Positions 7,554 to 14,306 of a stretch of DNA of 22,068 bases are shown one piece after another. Below the pieces are notes generated by a model. The model ran no database searches. It was not told where the DNA came from and saw only the letters and a program-made list of their open reading frames with translations. A program made the translations under genes and the position numbers. The stretch's first letter is position 1. Every line of letters begins with the position of its first letter. Source of the stretch: DATHYU01 sp033722675 (GTDB lineage Bacteria; Actinomycetota; Acidimicrobiia; Spongiisociales; UBA11373); contig JAWVYO010000037.1 in assembly GCA_033722675.1 (NCBI GenBank), forward strand, positions 1 through 22,068, read 5' to 3'.

Positions 7554-8351
7554 TCAGGGCACCACGTCGGGGTCGGCGACCCGCTCGCCCGATCCGAGGA
7601 TCTCGAGCACCTCGTCGTGGAGTCGCCCGTTCGTGGAGAGCGCGTTGCCGCAGTCGACGGCGGCGACGCCGTCCAGGCCGGTGAACCGGCCGCCCGCCTC
7701 CTCGACGATGATCTTGATCGGTGCCAGGTCCCAGACGGCGGCGATCGGCTCGACGGCCACGTCCACGGCTCCCTCGGCCACCATCATGTGGGACCAGAAG
7801 TCCCCGAAGCCCCGGGTGCGCCAGCACCGCCGTTCCAGTTCGAGCATCTGCGGGCCGATGCCGCACCCCTCGGCAGTGGTCCAGGCGTTGTAGGAGAGCA
7901 TGGCGTCGCCCAGATCGGACACCGCCGAGCACGAGATCGGGTCGGCATTGCGCCAGGCGCCGAGGCCCTTCGCCGCCCACCAGCGGTGGCCGATGGCGGG
8001 GGCCGAGACGACGCCGACGACGATCTCGTCGTCGTCCTCGAGCGCGATGAGCGACCCCCACACCGGAATGCCCCGCACGTAGTTCATCGTCCCGTCGATG
8101 GGATCGAGGATCCAGCGGCGGCCGTCGCCGTCGGTCTCCCCGAACTCCTCGCCCTTCACGCCGTGGGCCGGCCGCTCCCGCTCGAGGACGTCGCGAATCG
8201 CCCGCTCGGCGTCGCGGTCGGCCTCCGACACGGGCGTCATGTCGGGCTTCGTCTCCACCCGGAGGTCGTCGGCGCGAAAGCGGGGGAGCGACACCGCATC
8301 GGCGGCGTCGGCGAGTTCCAGGGCGAGGCGGAGCTCGCGGCGAAGATCCAT
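7554..8351 (-). CDS. hisN: Inositol monophosphatase family protein, probably histidinol-phosphatase HisN
   Basis: Mg-dependent phosphatase of the inositol monophosphatase fold (265 residues). The metal-binding motifs are GEEFG near residue 67, DPIDGTMNY starting at Asp 83, and a C-terminal VWDLAPIK block. The segment RGFGDFWSHMMVAEGAVDVA closely fits the actinobacterial HisN type, which removes phosphate from histidinol phosphate in histidine synthesis; a general inositol or fructose-bisphosphatase role cannot be excluded. No his genes are near. The ATG at 8351 has no Shine-Dalgarno sequence; CATGAT lies 8 nt before it on the minus strand, suggesting near-leaderless expression. It is divergent from the flavin-reductase-like gene, with 68 nt between the starts. 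Confidence 0.85.
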   Translation of the reverse strand: MDLRRELRLALELADAADAVSLPRFRADDLRVETKPDMTPVSEADRDAERAIRDVLERERPAHGVKGEEFGETDGDGRRWILDPIDGTMNYVRGIPVWGSLIALEDDDEIVVGVVSAPAIGHRWWAAKGLGAWRNADPISCSAVSDLGDAMLSYNAWTTAEGCGIGPQMLELERRCWRTRGFGDFWSHMMVAEGAVDVAVEPIAAVWDLAPIKIIVEEAGGRFTGLDGVAAVDCGNALSTNGRLHDEVLEILGSGERVADPDVVP

Positions 8352-8407
8352 GGTCGGCGATCATGGCGGCGTTGCGCAGGCGTCGCAAGACGGTCACCTC
8401 GATCCGG

Positions 8408-8413
8408 TACCGT
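8408..8413 (+). promoter_or_regulatory. Candidate -10 element, leaderless start of the flavin-reductase-like gene
   Basis: TACCGT lies exactly 6 nt before the ATG at 8420, so transcription would start at or next to the A of the start codon. No Shine-Dalgarno sequence is present. No good -35 is seen. Confidence 0.5.
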
Positions 8414-8419
8414 GGCGCC

Positions 8420-8935
8420 ATGTCCGGCGAGATCCACGACGAGCACCCCTTCGCCACGCCGATGGAGCTCCGCGACCCCGTGCGACGCTTCCGGGGCCGC
8501 CTGGCGGCGCCCGTCACGATCGTCACCGCCGGCGACGAGTCGTCACCGACGGGCCTGACGATCTCGTCGCTCATCGTCGCCGAGGGCGAACCGTCCTTCG
8601 TGCACTTCCTGTGCGGCACCGCCACCGACCTCTGGTACGCCATCGAGGAGCACGGGCGCTTCGTCGTGCACATCCTCGAGGACGACCACCGGGAGCTGTC
8701 GGACCGCTTCGCCGGTATCCGTCCCAGCCCCGGGGGCCTCTTCGCCGGCCTCGACCACCGCATGACCGACTACGGGCCGGCGATCACCGCCCTGCGGAGT
8801 CGCGCCTACTGCCGGTACGAGGATCGGCGCGACGATCCCCAGCACGCCCTCGTGCACGGGGTGATCGACCGGGTGGAGCTCCACGACCTCCGCGACCCGC
8901 TGCGCTACTTCCGGGGCGAGTACTTCACCGGTTGA
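8420..8935 (+). CDS. Flavin reductase-like domain protein (FMN-binding split barrel)
   Basis: This 171-residue protein resembles the flavin reductase-like family of FMN-binding split-barrel proteins, which often supply reduced flavin to a monooxygenase. The N-terminal block RGRLAAPVTIVTAGDESSPT leads into GLTISSLIVAEGEPSFV, the usual flavin-contact region. NADH or substrate specificity is not visible. A C-terminal FRGEYF follows, and no membrane segment or signal is present. The ATG at 8420 was chosen over an earlier ATG at 8363 because it follows TACCGT at 6 nt and gives a normal family N-terminus. No partner oxygenase lies nearby, and the gene ends 31 nt before rimO. Confidence 0.82.
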   Translation: MSGEIHDEHPFATPMELRDPVRRFRGRLAAPVTIVTAGDESSPTGLTISSLIVAEGEPSFVHFLCGTATDLWYAIEEHGRFVVHILEDDHRELSDRFAGIRPSPGGLFAGLDHRMTDYGPAITALRSRAYCRYEDRRDDPQHALVHGVIDRVELHDLRDPLRYFRGEYFTG

Positions 8936-8951
8936 GCCGGCCGCTCCTCCG

Positions 8952-8957
8952 TACACT
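8952..8957 (+). promoter_or_regulatory. Candidate -10 element before rimO
   Basis: TACACT lies 9 nt before the rimO ATG in the 31-nt gap after the flavin-reductase-like gene. No -35 or clear Shine-Dalgarno sequence is visible. Confidence 0.4.
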
Positions 8958-8966
8958 GCCGGGGCG

Positions 8967-10271
8967 ATGACCCCCCGCGTCTACCTCGAGACCCTCGGCT
9001 GCGCGAAGAACCAGGTCGACTCCGACAAGCTGACGGCCCGCCTCACGGAGGCCGGATACGCCTGGACGGAGCGGGCCGACGACGCCGACGTGGTCATGGT
9101 GAACACCTGCGCGTTCATCGAGGCCGCCCGCCGGGAGTCCATCGACGCAGTCCTCGACCTCGCCGACCGTTCGCGGTCCGACGCCCGGGTCGTCGTGTTG
9201 GGGTGCATGGCGCAGCGGTACGAGACGGAGCTCGCCGCCGAGCTCCCGGAGGTCGACGACGTCATCGGGCTCGATCGCTACGGGGAGCTGGTCGACCGCC
9301 TCGACGCGATGACGGGATGGGAGCCGTTGCGACTCGGTCGTCCGGCGATGGACATCCTCTACGAGACCCGCCGGCCCACGCCCTCCACACCCTTCGCCTA
9401 CGTGAAGGTGGCCGAGGGGTGCGACAAGCCCTGCACCTTCTGCGCGATCCCGCTGTTCCGGGGCAAGCAGCGGTCCAGGGCCCCGGTGAACATCCGCGAC
9501 GAGATCGCCGCGCTCGCCGCCGACGGCGTCGGCGAGACGGTGCTCGTGGCGCAGGACCTCGCCGCCTACGGTCGCGACATCGACGCCCCGGGCGGCATCG
9601 TCGAGCTTCTGCGATTCGTCTCCGACGTCCCCGGCCTTCGGCGGCTGCGGCTCCTCTACCTGTATCCGAAGGAGATCCGCGATGCCCTCGTCGCCGAGAT
9701 GGCCGGCAACCCCCTCGTCGCCTCGTACTTCGACCTGAGCCTCCAGCACGTCTCCAACCACTTGTTGCGGGCGATGAAGCGCCCCGGCGACGGGGATCGC
9801 CACCTCGACCTCGTGGCTCGCATCCGTCGGGCCGACCCCGAGGCGGCGCTGCGGTCGTCGTTCATCGTCGGCTTCCCCGGCGAGTCTGACGACGACGTCG
9901 ACGCGCTCGCCGACTTCCTCGCCGAGGCGCGCCTCGACTGGGCCGGATTCTTCCCCTACTCGCCGGAGGAGGGCACCCCGGCGGCGGCCCTCGGGGGCCG
10001 CGTCGACGACGACGAGGTGGCCGAACGGGTCCGCTACCTCACCGCCCTCCAGGACGACATCACCGCCGAACGGAGCGCCGAGCGAATCGGGTCGATCGTC
10101 GAGGTGCTCGTCGACCAGGTCGAGGACGGCCGTCCGGTGGGGCGCTCCTACCGGGAGGCCCCCGAGATCGACGGGGTGGTGCTGCTCGACCGCGGCGAGC
10201 CGGGGGAATGGGTCACCGCGCGCATCACGGGGTCCTACGGCGGCGACACCCTCGCCGAGGTCGTCGGGTGA
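8967..10271 (+). CDS. rimO: Ribosomal protein S12 methylthiotransferase RimO
   Basis: Radical-SAM methylthiotransferase (434 residues) that adds a methylthio group to an aspartate of ribosomal protein uS12. The N-terminal UPF0004 domain has cluster cysteines in ETLGCAKNQVDSDK (Cys 12), VNTCAFI and LGCMAQR. The radical-SAM cluster motif CDKPCTFC has cysteines at 152, 156 and 159. QRSRAPVNIRDEI and VGFPGESDDDV are family blocks, and a TRAM domain ends the protein. LETLGCAKNQVDSD and the CAIPLFRGKQRSR segment separate it from MiaB, which is also encoded in this window. The stop overlaps the cinA start (GTGA). Confidence 0.95.
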   Translation: MTPRVYLETLGCAKNQVDSDKLTARLTEAGYAWTERADDADVVMVNTCAFIEAARRESIDAVLDLADRSRSDARVVVLGCMAQRYETELAAELPEVDDVIGLDRYGELVDRLDAMTGWEPLRLGRPAMDILYETRRPTPSTPFAYVKVAEGCDKPCTFCAIPLFRGKQRSRAPVNIRDEIAALAADGVGETVLVAQDLAAYGRDIDAPGGIVELLRFVSDVPGLRRLRLLYLYPKEIRDALVAEMAGNPLVASYFDLSLQHVSNHLLRAMKRPGDGDRHLDLVARIRRADPEAALRSSFIVGFPGESDDDVDALADFLAEARLDWAGFFPYSPEEGTPAAALGGRVDDDEVAERVRYLTALQDDITAERSAERIGSIVEVLVDQVEDGRPVGRSYREAPEIDGVVLLDRGEPGEWVTARITGSYGGDTLAEVVG

Positions 10272-11518
10272 TCGTCGAGGTCCTGGCCGTCGGGACGGAG
10301 CTGCTGCTCGGTCAGATCGTCAACTCCAACGCCGCGGAGATCGGCAGCCGCCTCGCCGACGCCGGCCTGGATCACTACCGCCAGGTCGTGGTCGGCGACA
10401 ACCACGGCCGCATCGTCCAGGCGCTGCACGCGGCGACGGGGAGGGCCGACGCGGTCATCGTCACCGGCGGGATCGGCCCCACCCAGGACGACATGACCCG
10501 GCAGGCGATGGCGTCGGCGGCGGGTGTGGAGGTGCGCTTCGACGACGACTACGCCGCCCGACTCGAGGCGTACTGGGCGTCGCGGGGCCGGGAGATGCCC
10601 GCCAGCAACCTCCGACAGGCCGAGTATCCCGACGGCGCCGAACGAATCGACAACCCGAAGGGGACCGCTCCGGGCCTGCGGATGCGGATCGGTGACGCCT
10701 GGGTGTTCGCCCTGCCCGGCGTGCCAGGCGAGATGATCCCGATGCTGGAGCGCTCGGTGCTGCCGTTCCTCGTGGAGGAGGCGGGGGGCACGGCGGGGGT
10801 GCTCGTCAGCCGCGTGGTCCGCACGTGGGGGGAGTCGGAGTCCCGTGTCGCCGAACTGCTCGGCGACCTCTACGACTCGGCCACGAACCCGACGATCGCC
10901 TTCCTCGCGTCGGCCGCGGAGATCAAGGTCCGGCTCACCGCCCGGGCTCGCACCGCCGAGGAGGCGCGGGCGCTCCTGCGGCCCGTCGAGGAGGAGGTGG
11001 TGGACCGCCTGGGGCCGCGGGTGTTCGCGGTCGGCGACCGCACGATCGAGCAGATCGTCCACGAGCTCGCCGCCGGGGCCGGCTGGTCGATCGGCGCGGT
11101 GGAGTCCATGACCGGCGGCCTCGTCGCCCAGCGCCTCACGTCCGTCCCCGGCGCCTCGCGGACGTTCGTCGGCTCGGTGGTCGCCTACGCGTCCGGGGTG
11201 AAGGCGGGGCTGGTGGGCGTGGCCGAGGACACCATCGCCGACCACGGCGCCGTCAGCGAGCCGACGGCGCTCGAGATGGCGGCGGGCGGCCGAACGGTGC
11301 TCGGCGCCGACGTGGTCGTCGCCGTCACCGGGGAGGCCGGACCCGACCCCGACGAGCGGGCGATCGGCACCGTGGTGGTGGCGGTGGCGACCCCCGACGA
11401 CGCCAGGGCCCGCACGATGCGGCTCCCGGGCGATCGCGAGCGCGTGCGGCTCTACGGATCCACGGCGGCGCTCCACGCACTGCGGCTCGGCCTCACGGGG
11501 GAGTGGTGGCGGAGCTAG
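10268..11518 (+). CDS. cinA: CinA family protein (MoCF-like domain plus nicotinamide-nucleotide amidase domain)
   Basis: This two-domain CinA protein has 416 residues. The N-terminal MoeA/MoCF-like domain opens with EVLAVGTELLLGQIVNSN and contains VIVTGGIGPTQDDMTRQA. In CinA this domain is linked to ADP-ribose pyrophosphatase activity. The C-terminal domain (from about residue 265) carries ESMTGGLVAQRL and GSVVAYASGVKAGLVGV, the PncC-type NMN amidase signature. cinA next to recA is an old arrangement seen in many Gram-positive bacteria and is linked to competence and recombination in some. The GTG start overlaps the rimO stop. The usual pgsA neighbour is absent. Confidence 0.93.
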   Translation: MIVEVLAVGTELLLGQIVNSNAAEIGSRLADAGLDHYRQVVVGDNHGRIVQALHAATGRADAVIVTGGIGPTQDDMTRQAMASAAGVEVRFDDDYAARLEAYWASRGREMPASNLRQAEYPDGAERIDNPKGTAPGLRMRIGDAWVFALPGVPGEMIPMLERSVLPFLVEEAGGTAGVLVSRVVRTWGESESRVAELLGDLYDSATNPTIAFLASAAEIKVRLTARARTAEEARALLRPVEEEVVDRLGPRVFAVGDRTIEQIVHELAAGAGWSIGAVESMTGGLVAQRLTSVPGASRTFVGSVVAYASGVKAGLVGVAEDTIADHGAVSEPTALEMAAGGRTVLGADVVVAVTGEAGPDPDERAIGTVVVAVATPDDARARTMRLPGDRERVRLYGSTAALHALRLGLTGEWWRS

Positions 11519-12051
11519 CCCGCCTGTTCCTGGCGGTCGCCCCCGACGAGGAGACCCGGCACCGCCTCGCCCACCTGCTCGGCGATCCCGCCGCGCTGCC
11601 CGGCCGCCCGGTCCATCCCGACAACTGGCACCTCACACTGCGATTCCTCGGCGACGTCGGGCCGGTGGGCCGGGACCGTCTGCTCGGCACGCTGGGCGAC
11701 GCCGACCTGGGTACACCCTTCGGCCTGTCCTGGTCGGGGCTCGGCGCCTTCCCGAACCCCCGCCGGGCCCGGGTGCTGTGGCTGGGGGTCCGGCGCGGCG
11801 CTCCCGAACTGGAGGACCTCGCCGGCCGCGTGCGCGAGGCGGTCGAGGACGCCGGCTTCGACCCCGAGGAACGTCCCTTCTCGCCGCACCTCACGCTCAG
11901 CCGGCTCCGTCCGCCCGAGGACGTGCGACCGCTGGTCGACCGGTTCGAGGCGCCCGACGCAGCGATGCGCGTGTCGGAGGTGGTGCTCTTCCGCAGCAAT
12001 CTCGGCGGAGGTCCGGCTCGGTACGAACGCGTGGAGACGTTCGCGCTGTGA
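11506..12051 (+). CDS. thpR: RNA 2',3'-cyclic phosphodiesterase (2'-5' RNA ligase family)
   Basis: A 2H phosphoesterase (about 181 residues) of the ThpR/LigT family, which opens 2',3'-cyclic phosphates on RNA ends in vitro. The two catalytic HxT motifs are HLTLRFLGDVG (His about 42) and HLTLSRLRPPEDV (His about 128). The N-terminus ARLFLAVAPDEETRHRL matches the family. The start is one of two adjacent GTG codons (11503 or 11506) inside the last codons of cinA; I chose the second because GGGGGAG lies just before it. The stop overlaps the next gene as GTGA, which suggests translational coupling through rimO-cinA-thpR-hydrolase. Confidence 0.88.
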   Translation: MAELARLFLAVAPDEETRHRLAHLLGDPAALPGRPVHPDNWHLTLRFLGDVGPVGRDRLLGTLGDADLGTPFGLSWSGLGAFPNPRRARVLWLGVRRGAPELEDLAGRVREAVEDAGFDPEERPFSPHLTLSRLRPPEDVRPLVDRFEAPDAAMRVSEVVLFRSNLGGGPARYERVETFAL

Positions 12052-12779
12052 CGGTCCTCGCACTGCACGGCTTCACCCAGCGGGGCACGGTGTGGGACGA
12101 GGTGGCCGCCCTCGACGGCGGGGAGTGGACGACGCCGGACCTGCCCGGTCACGGCGCCGAGCCGGCCCGCTCGTGGCGGGAGGCGGTGTGGTGGGTCTCG
12201 GAGCATCTCGCCGCGCTGGGGCGCCCCCGCGTCCTCGTCGGTTACTCCATGGGAGGACGCCTCGCCCTGGCAACGGCCATCCACCGACCCGAACTGGTCG
12301 ACGCCCTCGTGGTGGTCTCCGCCTCCGCGGGCATCCGGACGACCGAGGATCGGCGGTCCCGCGTGGCGTCCGACGCGGTCCTCGCGGAGCGGCTGCGCGA
12401 GATCGGCGTCGAAGCGTTCGTCGAGGAGTGGACGGCCCGCCCGATGTTCGCGGGCCTGGCGTCGAGGGGCCGAGCCTGGGTCGCCGAGGACCGGGCCCGG
12501 CGGCTCGACAACACGGTGGAGGGGCTCGCCGGGGCCCTCGAGGGCCTCGGTCAGGGCGCCATGCCGTGGCTCGGGCATCGCATCCGCGATCTCGTGACCC
12601 CGGCGACGTTCGTTGCGGGCACCGACGATCGGCGCTACGCCGACGCGGCGCGTCGCATGGCCAGGGCGGCGCCGCGTGGGCGCGAGTGGCTGGTCCCCGG
12701 CACGGGCCATGCGGTGGTCGGGGAGGATCCCCGGGCGGTGGCGGCCGCCGTCGCACTCGCCCGGCGCACCATCGGCTGA
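12048..12779 (+). CDS. Alpha/beta hydrolase, MenH-like
   Basis: Alpha/beta-hydrolase of 243 residues. The oxyanion region is LALHGFTQRGTVWDEV, and the nucleophile elbow GYSMGGRLALA has Ser 67. The acid is likely in VAGTDDRRY and the catalytic His 221 is in GTGHAVVGED. GYSMGGRLAL and the LHGFT opening are typical of MenH (SHCHC synthase, menaquinone synthesis). However, no other men gene is in the window and many unrelated hydrolases share these motifs, so the substrate is uncertain. The GTG start lies in the thpR stop (GTGA overlap). It is the last gene before the recA regulatory region. Confidence 0.78.
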   Translation: MTVLALHGFTQRGTVWDEVAALDGGEWTTPDLPGHGAEPARSWREAVWWVSEHLAALGRPRVLVGYSMGGRLALATAIHRPELVDALVVVSASAGIRTTEDRRSRVASDAVLAERLREIGVEAFVEEWTARPMFAGLASRGRAWVAEDRARRLDNTVEGLAGALEGLGQGAMPWLGHRIRDLVTPATFVAGTDDRRYADAARRMARAAPRGREWLVPGTGHAVVGEDPRAVAAAVALARRTIG

Positions 12780-12789
12780 CACGGGGTGC

Positions 12790-12805
12790 CGGTTCCTTGG
12801 AACCG
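12790..12805. repeat. Palindrome overlapping the recA P1 -35 element
   Basis: CGGTTCC-TT-GGAACCG has 7-bp perfect arms and a 2-nt centre. The centre is too short for an RNA hairpin loop, so it looks more like a DNA operator. It covers the -35 TTGGAA and shares two bases with the LexA box. It may also serve as the end signal of the upstream operon if the inner pairs open. Confidence 0.5.
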
Positions 12806-12825
12806 AACAGGTGTTCGACTACCGT
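12797..12825 (+). promoter_or_regulatory. recA promoter P1 (LexA-controlled)
   Basis: The -35 TTGGAA (12797-12802), a 17-nt spacer and the -10 TACCGT (12820-12825) form a standard promoter whose spacer is almost filled by the LexA box. A transcript from here would have a leader of about 170 nt. Confidence 0.65.
12804..12817. promoter_or_regulatory. LexA box of recA
   Basis: CGAACAGGTGTTCG matches the Gram-positive/actinobacterial LexA consensus CGAACRNRYGTTYG at every position. Sitting between -35 and -10, bound LexA would block RNA polymerase. Confidence 0.93.
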
Positions 12826-12927
12826 TCGGTCCGCCGGTCGCATAGGATGCGAGATCACACGCCTGTCATTTCGCGGGCGGTGGCGGGGCATCGGCGCCGG
12901 CCCGTCCGACGGCCCGGCGTGGCGATC

Positions 12928-12950
12928 GTGTCACACCCCGGACCTACGGT
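12928..12950 (+). promoter_or_regulatory. recA promoter P2, RecA-NDp (PafBC-type) candidate
   Basis: GTGTCACAC, then 8 nt, then TACGGT. This agrees with the spacing of the mycobacterial RecA-NDp motif (tTGTCRgtg-N8-TANNNT), including the core TGTCA, but its last three motif bases (CAC) differ from the usual gtg. An almost identical element precedes the LysM gene. Confidence 0.6.
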
Positions 12951-13002
12951 CGGGACCACGATGACGAACGAACGGCCGGAGGGCCGGCCGGAAGGAGCCA
13001 CA

Positions 13003-14055
13003 GTGGAACGGGACAAGTCGCTCGACATGGCCATCACGCAGATCGAGCGCCAGTTCGGCAAGGGCGCGATCATGAAGCTCGGCGCCGATCAGGTCCAGCA
13101 GATCGCCGCCATTCCCACCGGCGCCCTGGCCCTCGACCTCGCCCTCGGCATCGGAGGCGTCCCCCGCGGCCGCATCGTCGAGATCTACGGCCCCGAGTCG
13201 AGCGGGAAGACCACGCTCGCCCTCCACATCGTCGCCGAGGCCCAGCGCAACGGCGGTATCGCCGCCTTCATCGACGCCGAGCACGCCCTCGACCCCGTGT
13301 ACGCCCGTGCCCTCGGGGTGGACGTCGACGAGCTCCTCATCTCCCAGCCCGACACGGGGGAGCAGGCCCTCGAGATCGCCGACATGCTGATCCGCTCCGG
13401 CGCCCTCGACGTGGTCGTCATCGACTCGGTGGCGGCCCTCGTGCCCCGCGCCGAGATCGAGGGCGAGATGGGCGACACCCACGTCGGCCTGCAGGCCCGG
13501 CTCATGTCCCAGGCGCTGCGGAAGCTCGCCGGGACCATCAACCGGTCACGGACGACCGCCATCTTCATCAACCAGCTGCGCGAGAAGATCGGGGTCATGT
13601 TCGGGAGCCCCGAGACCACCCCGGGCGGCCGGGCGCTCAAGTTCTACGCCAGCACGCGGATCGACATCCGCCGGATCGAGTCCATCAAGGACGGCTCCGA
13701 CCAGGTCGGCAACCGGGTCCGGGCGAAGATCGCCAAGAACAAGGTGGCCCCTCCGTTCCGGCTCGCCGAGTTCGACATCATGTTCGGCGAGGGCATCTCG
13801 CGGGAGGGGAGCCTCCTCGACGTCGCCGTCGAACAGGACATCGTGCGCAAGAGCGGTGCCTGGTACACGTACGACTCCGATCAGCTGGGTCAGGGCCGGG
13901 AGAACGCCAAGCGCTTCCTCCGGGAGAACCCTGAGATCGCCATGCAGCTGCAGGCGAAGGTCCTCGAGGCCGTCGGTCTGCGGGAGCCGATCGAGGACGA
14001 GGAGGCCGAGGAGGAGGCGAAGGCGAAGGCGTCGGCCGAGGACGACGACGATTGA
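13003..14055 (+). CDS. recA: Recombinase RecA
   Basis: RecA (350 residues) forms filaments on single-stranded DNA, drives strand exchange and triggers LexA self-cleavage. The N-terminal AITQIERQFGKGAIMKLG is followed by Walker A GPESSGKTTLA (63-73), DAEHALDPVYARALGVD, and the Walker-B-like VVVIDSVAALVPRAE. Loop L2 contains the FINQLREKIGVMFGSPETT stretch. The protein ends in a very acidic tail (EDEEAEEEA, then DDDD). No intein is present. The GTG at 13003 was chosen because a strong Shine-Dalgarno lies 5 nt upstream and the N-terminus is then normal; an in-frame ATG at 12961 would add 14 residues. Both LexA and a LexA-independent damage promoter seem to control it. recX does not follow. Confidence 0.97.
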   Translation: MERDKSLDMAITQIERQFGKGAIMKLGADQVQQIAAIPTGALALDLALGIGGVPRGRIVEIYGPESSGKTTLALHIVAEAQRNGGIAAFIDAEHALDPVYARALGVDVDELLISQPDTGEQALEIADMLIRSGALDVVVIDSVAALVPRAEIEGEMGDTHVGLQARLMSQALRKLAGTINRSRTTAIFINQLREKIGVMFGSPETTPGGRALKFYASTRIDIRRIESIKDGSDQVGNRVRAKIAKNKVAPPFRLAEFDIMFGEGISREGSLLDVAVEQDIVRKSGAWYTYDSDQLGQGRENAKRFLRENPEIAMQLQAKVLEAVGLREPIEDEEAEEEAKAKASAEDDDD

Positions 14056-14069
14056 CGCCCCGCATTCGG

Positions 14070-14090
14070 GTCGCCACGCGTGGTGGCGAC
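14070..14090 (+). terminator. Hairpin after recA, candidate terminator
   Basis: GTCGCCAC and GTGGCGAC form a perfect 8-bp stem with a 5-nt loop, 15 nt after the recA stop. No T-run follows, as is common in high-GC actinobacteria. A second weaker hairpin follows directly. Confidence 0.5.
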
Positions 14091-14097
14091 AGGGGGT

Positions 14098-14120
14098 GCG
14101 AGGAATTTCCCGCTCCTCGC
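14098..14120 (+). terminator. Second hairpin after recA
   Basis: GCGAGGA pairs with TCCTCGC (7 bp) around a 9-nt loop. It may act together with the hairpin at 14070-14090 to end or shield the recA message. Confidence 0.35.
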
Positions 14121-14249
14121 GGTACGATGACCTCCACGCGCACGCACAACGATTGAACGAATTGATCACGATATGAACCGGGATTCGATGACCACGGAGG
14201 GGCTCGACTAGAGCGAGCGGGTCGACGTCGTCCTCCGTGTCGTATGCGT

Positions 14250-14274
14250 GCGCCGGGCCGCCGAGGCCCGGCGC
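14250..14274 (+). promoter_or_regulatory. Very stable hairpin in the rny leader
   Basis: GCGCCGGGCC and GGCCCGGCGC form a perfect 10-bp, all-G/C stem with a 5-nt loop, extendable by two wobble pairs. It ends 32 nt before the rny start codon and 22 nt before its Shine-Dalgarno. It could be a terminator, a stabilising 5' hairpin or an autoregulatory target for RNase Y. Confidence 0.6.
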
Positions 14275-14306
14275 GTCGTCGTCATCGGGTCCGATGAGGA
14301 GGAGCA

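Larger units (their letters stand above)
12780..13002 (+). promoter_or_regulatory. recA regulatory region (223 nt)
   Basis: This gap between the MenH-like gene and recA holds, in order: an inverted repeat (12790-12805), a LexA-controlled promoter P1 (12797-12825) with a perfect LexA box, a 6-3-6 inverted repeat (12838-12852), a RecA-NDp-like promoter P2 (12928-12950), and a strong Shine-Dalgarno GAAGGAG (12991-12997) 5 nt before the GTG at 13003. Confidence 0.75.
14056..14306 (+). promoter_or_regulatory. recA-rny intergenic region (251 nt)
   Basis: No gene is visible here, and recX is absent. The gap holds two hairpins just after recA, an A/T-rich stretch around 14151-14177 (a likely promoter zone for rny, without convincing -35/-10 pairing), a very stable hairpin at 14250-14274, and a Shine-Dalgarno AGGAGG at 14297-14302 before the rny ATG. 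Confidence 0.6.

Noticed and set aside
12613..13002. Long N-terminal extension of recA from an upstream ATG
   Set aside because: It runs through the previous gene and the recA promoters; it is an artefact of few stop codons in high-GC DNA.
14174..14187. TGAACCGGGATTCG upstream of rny, resembling a LexA box
   Set aside because: It has four mismatches to CGAACRNRYGTTYG, including the central half-site bases, so it is not a credible operator.
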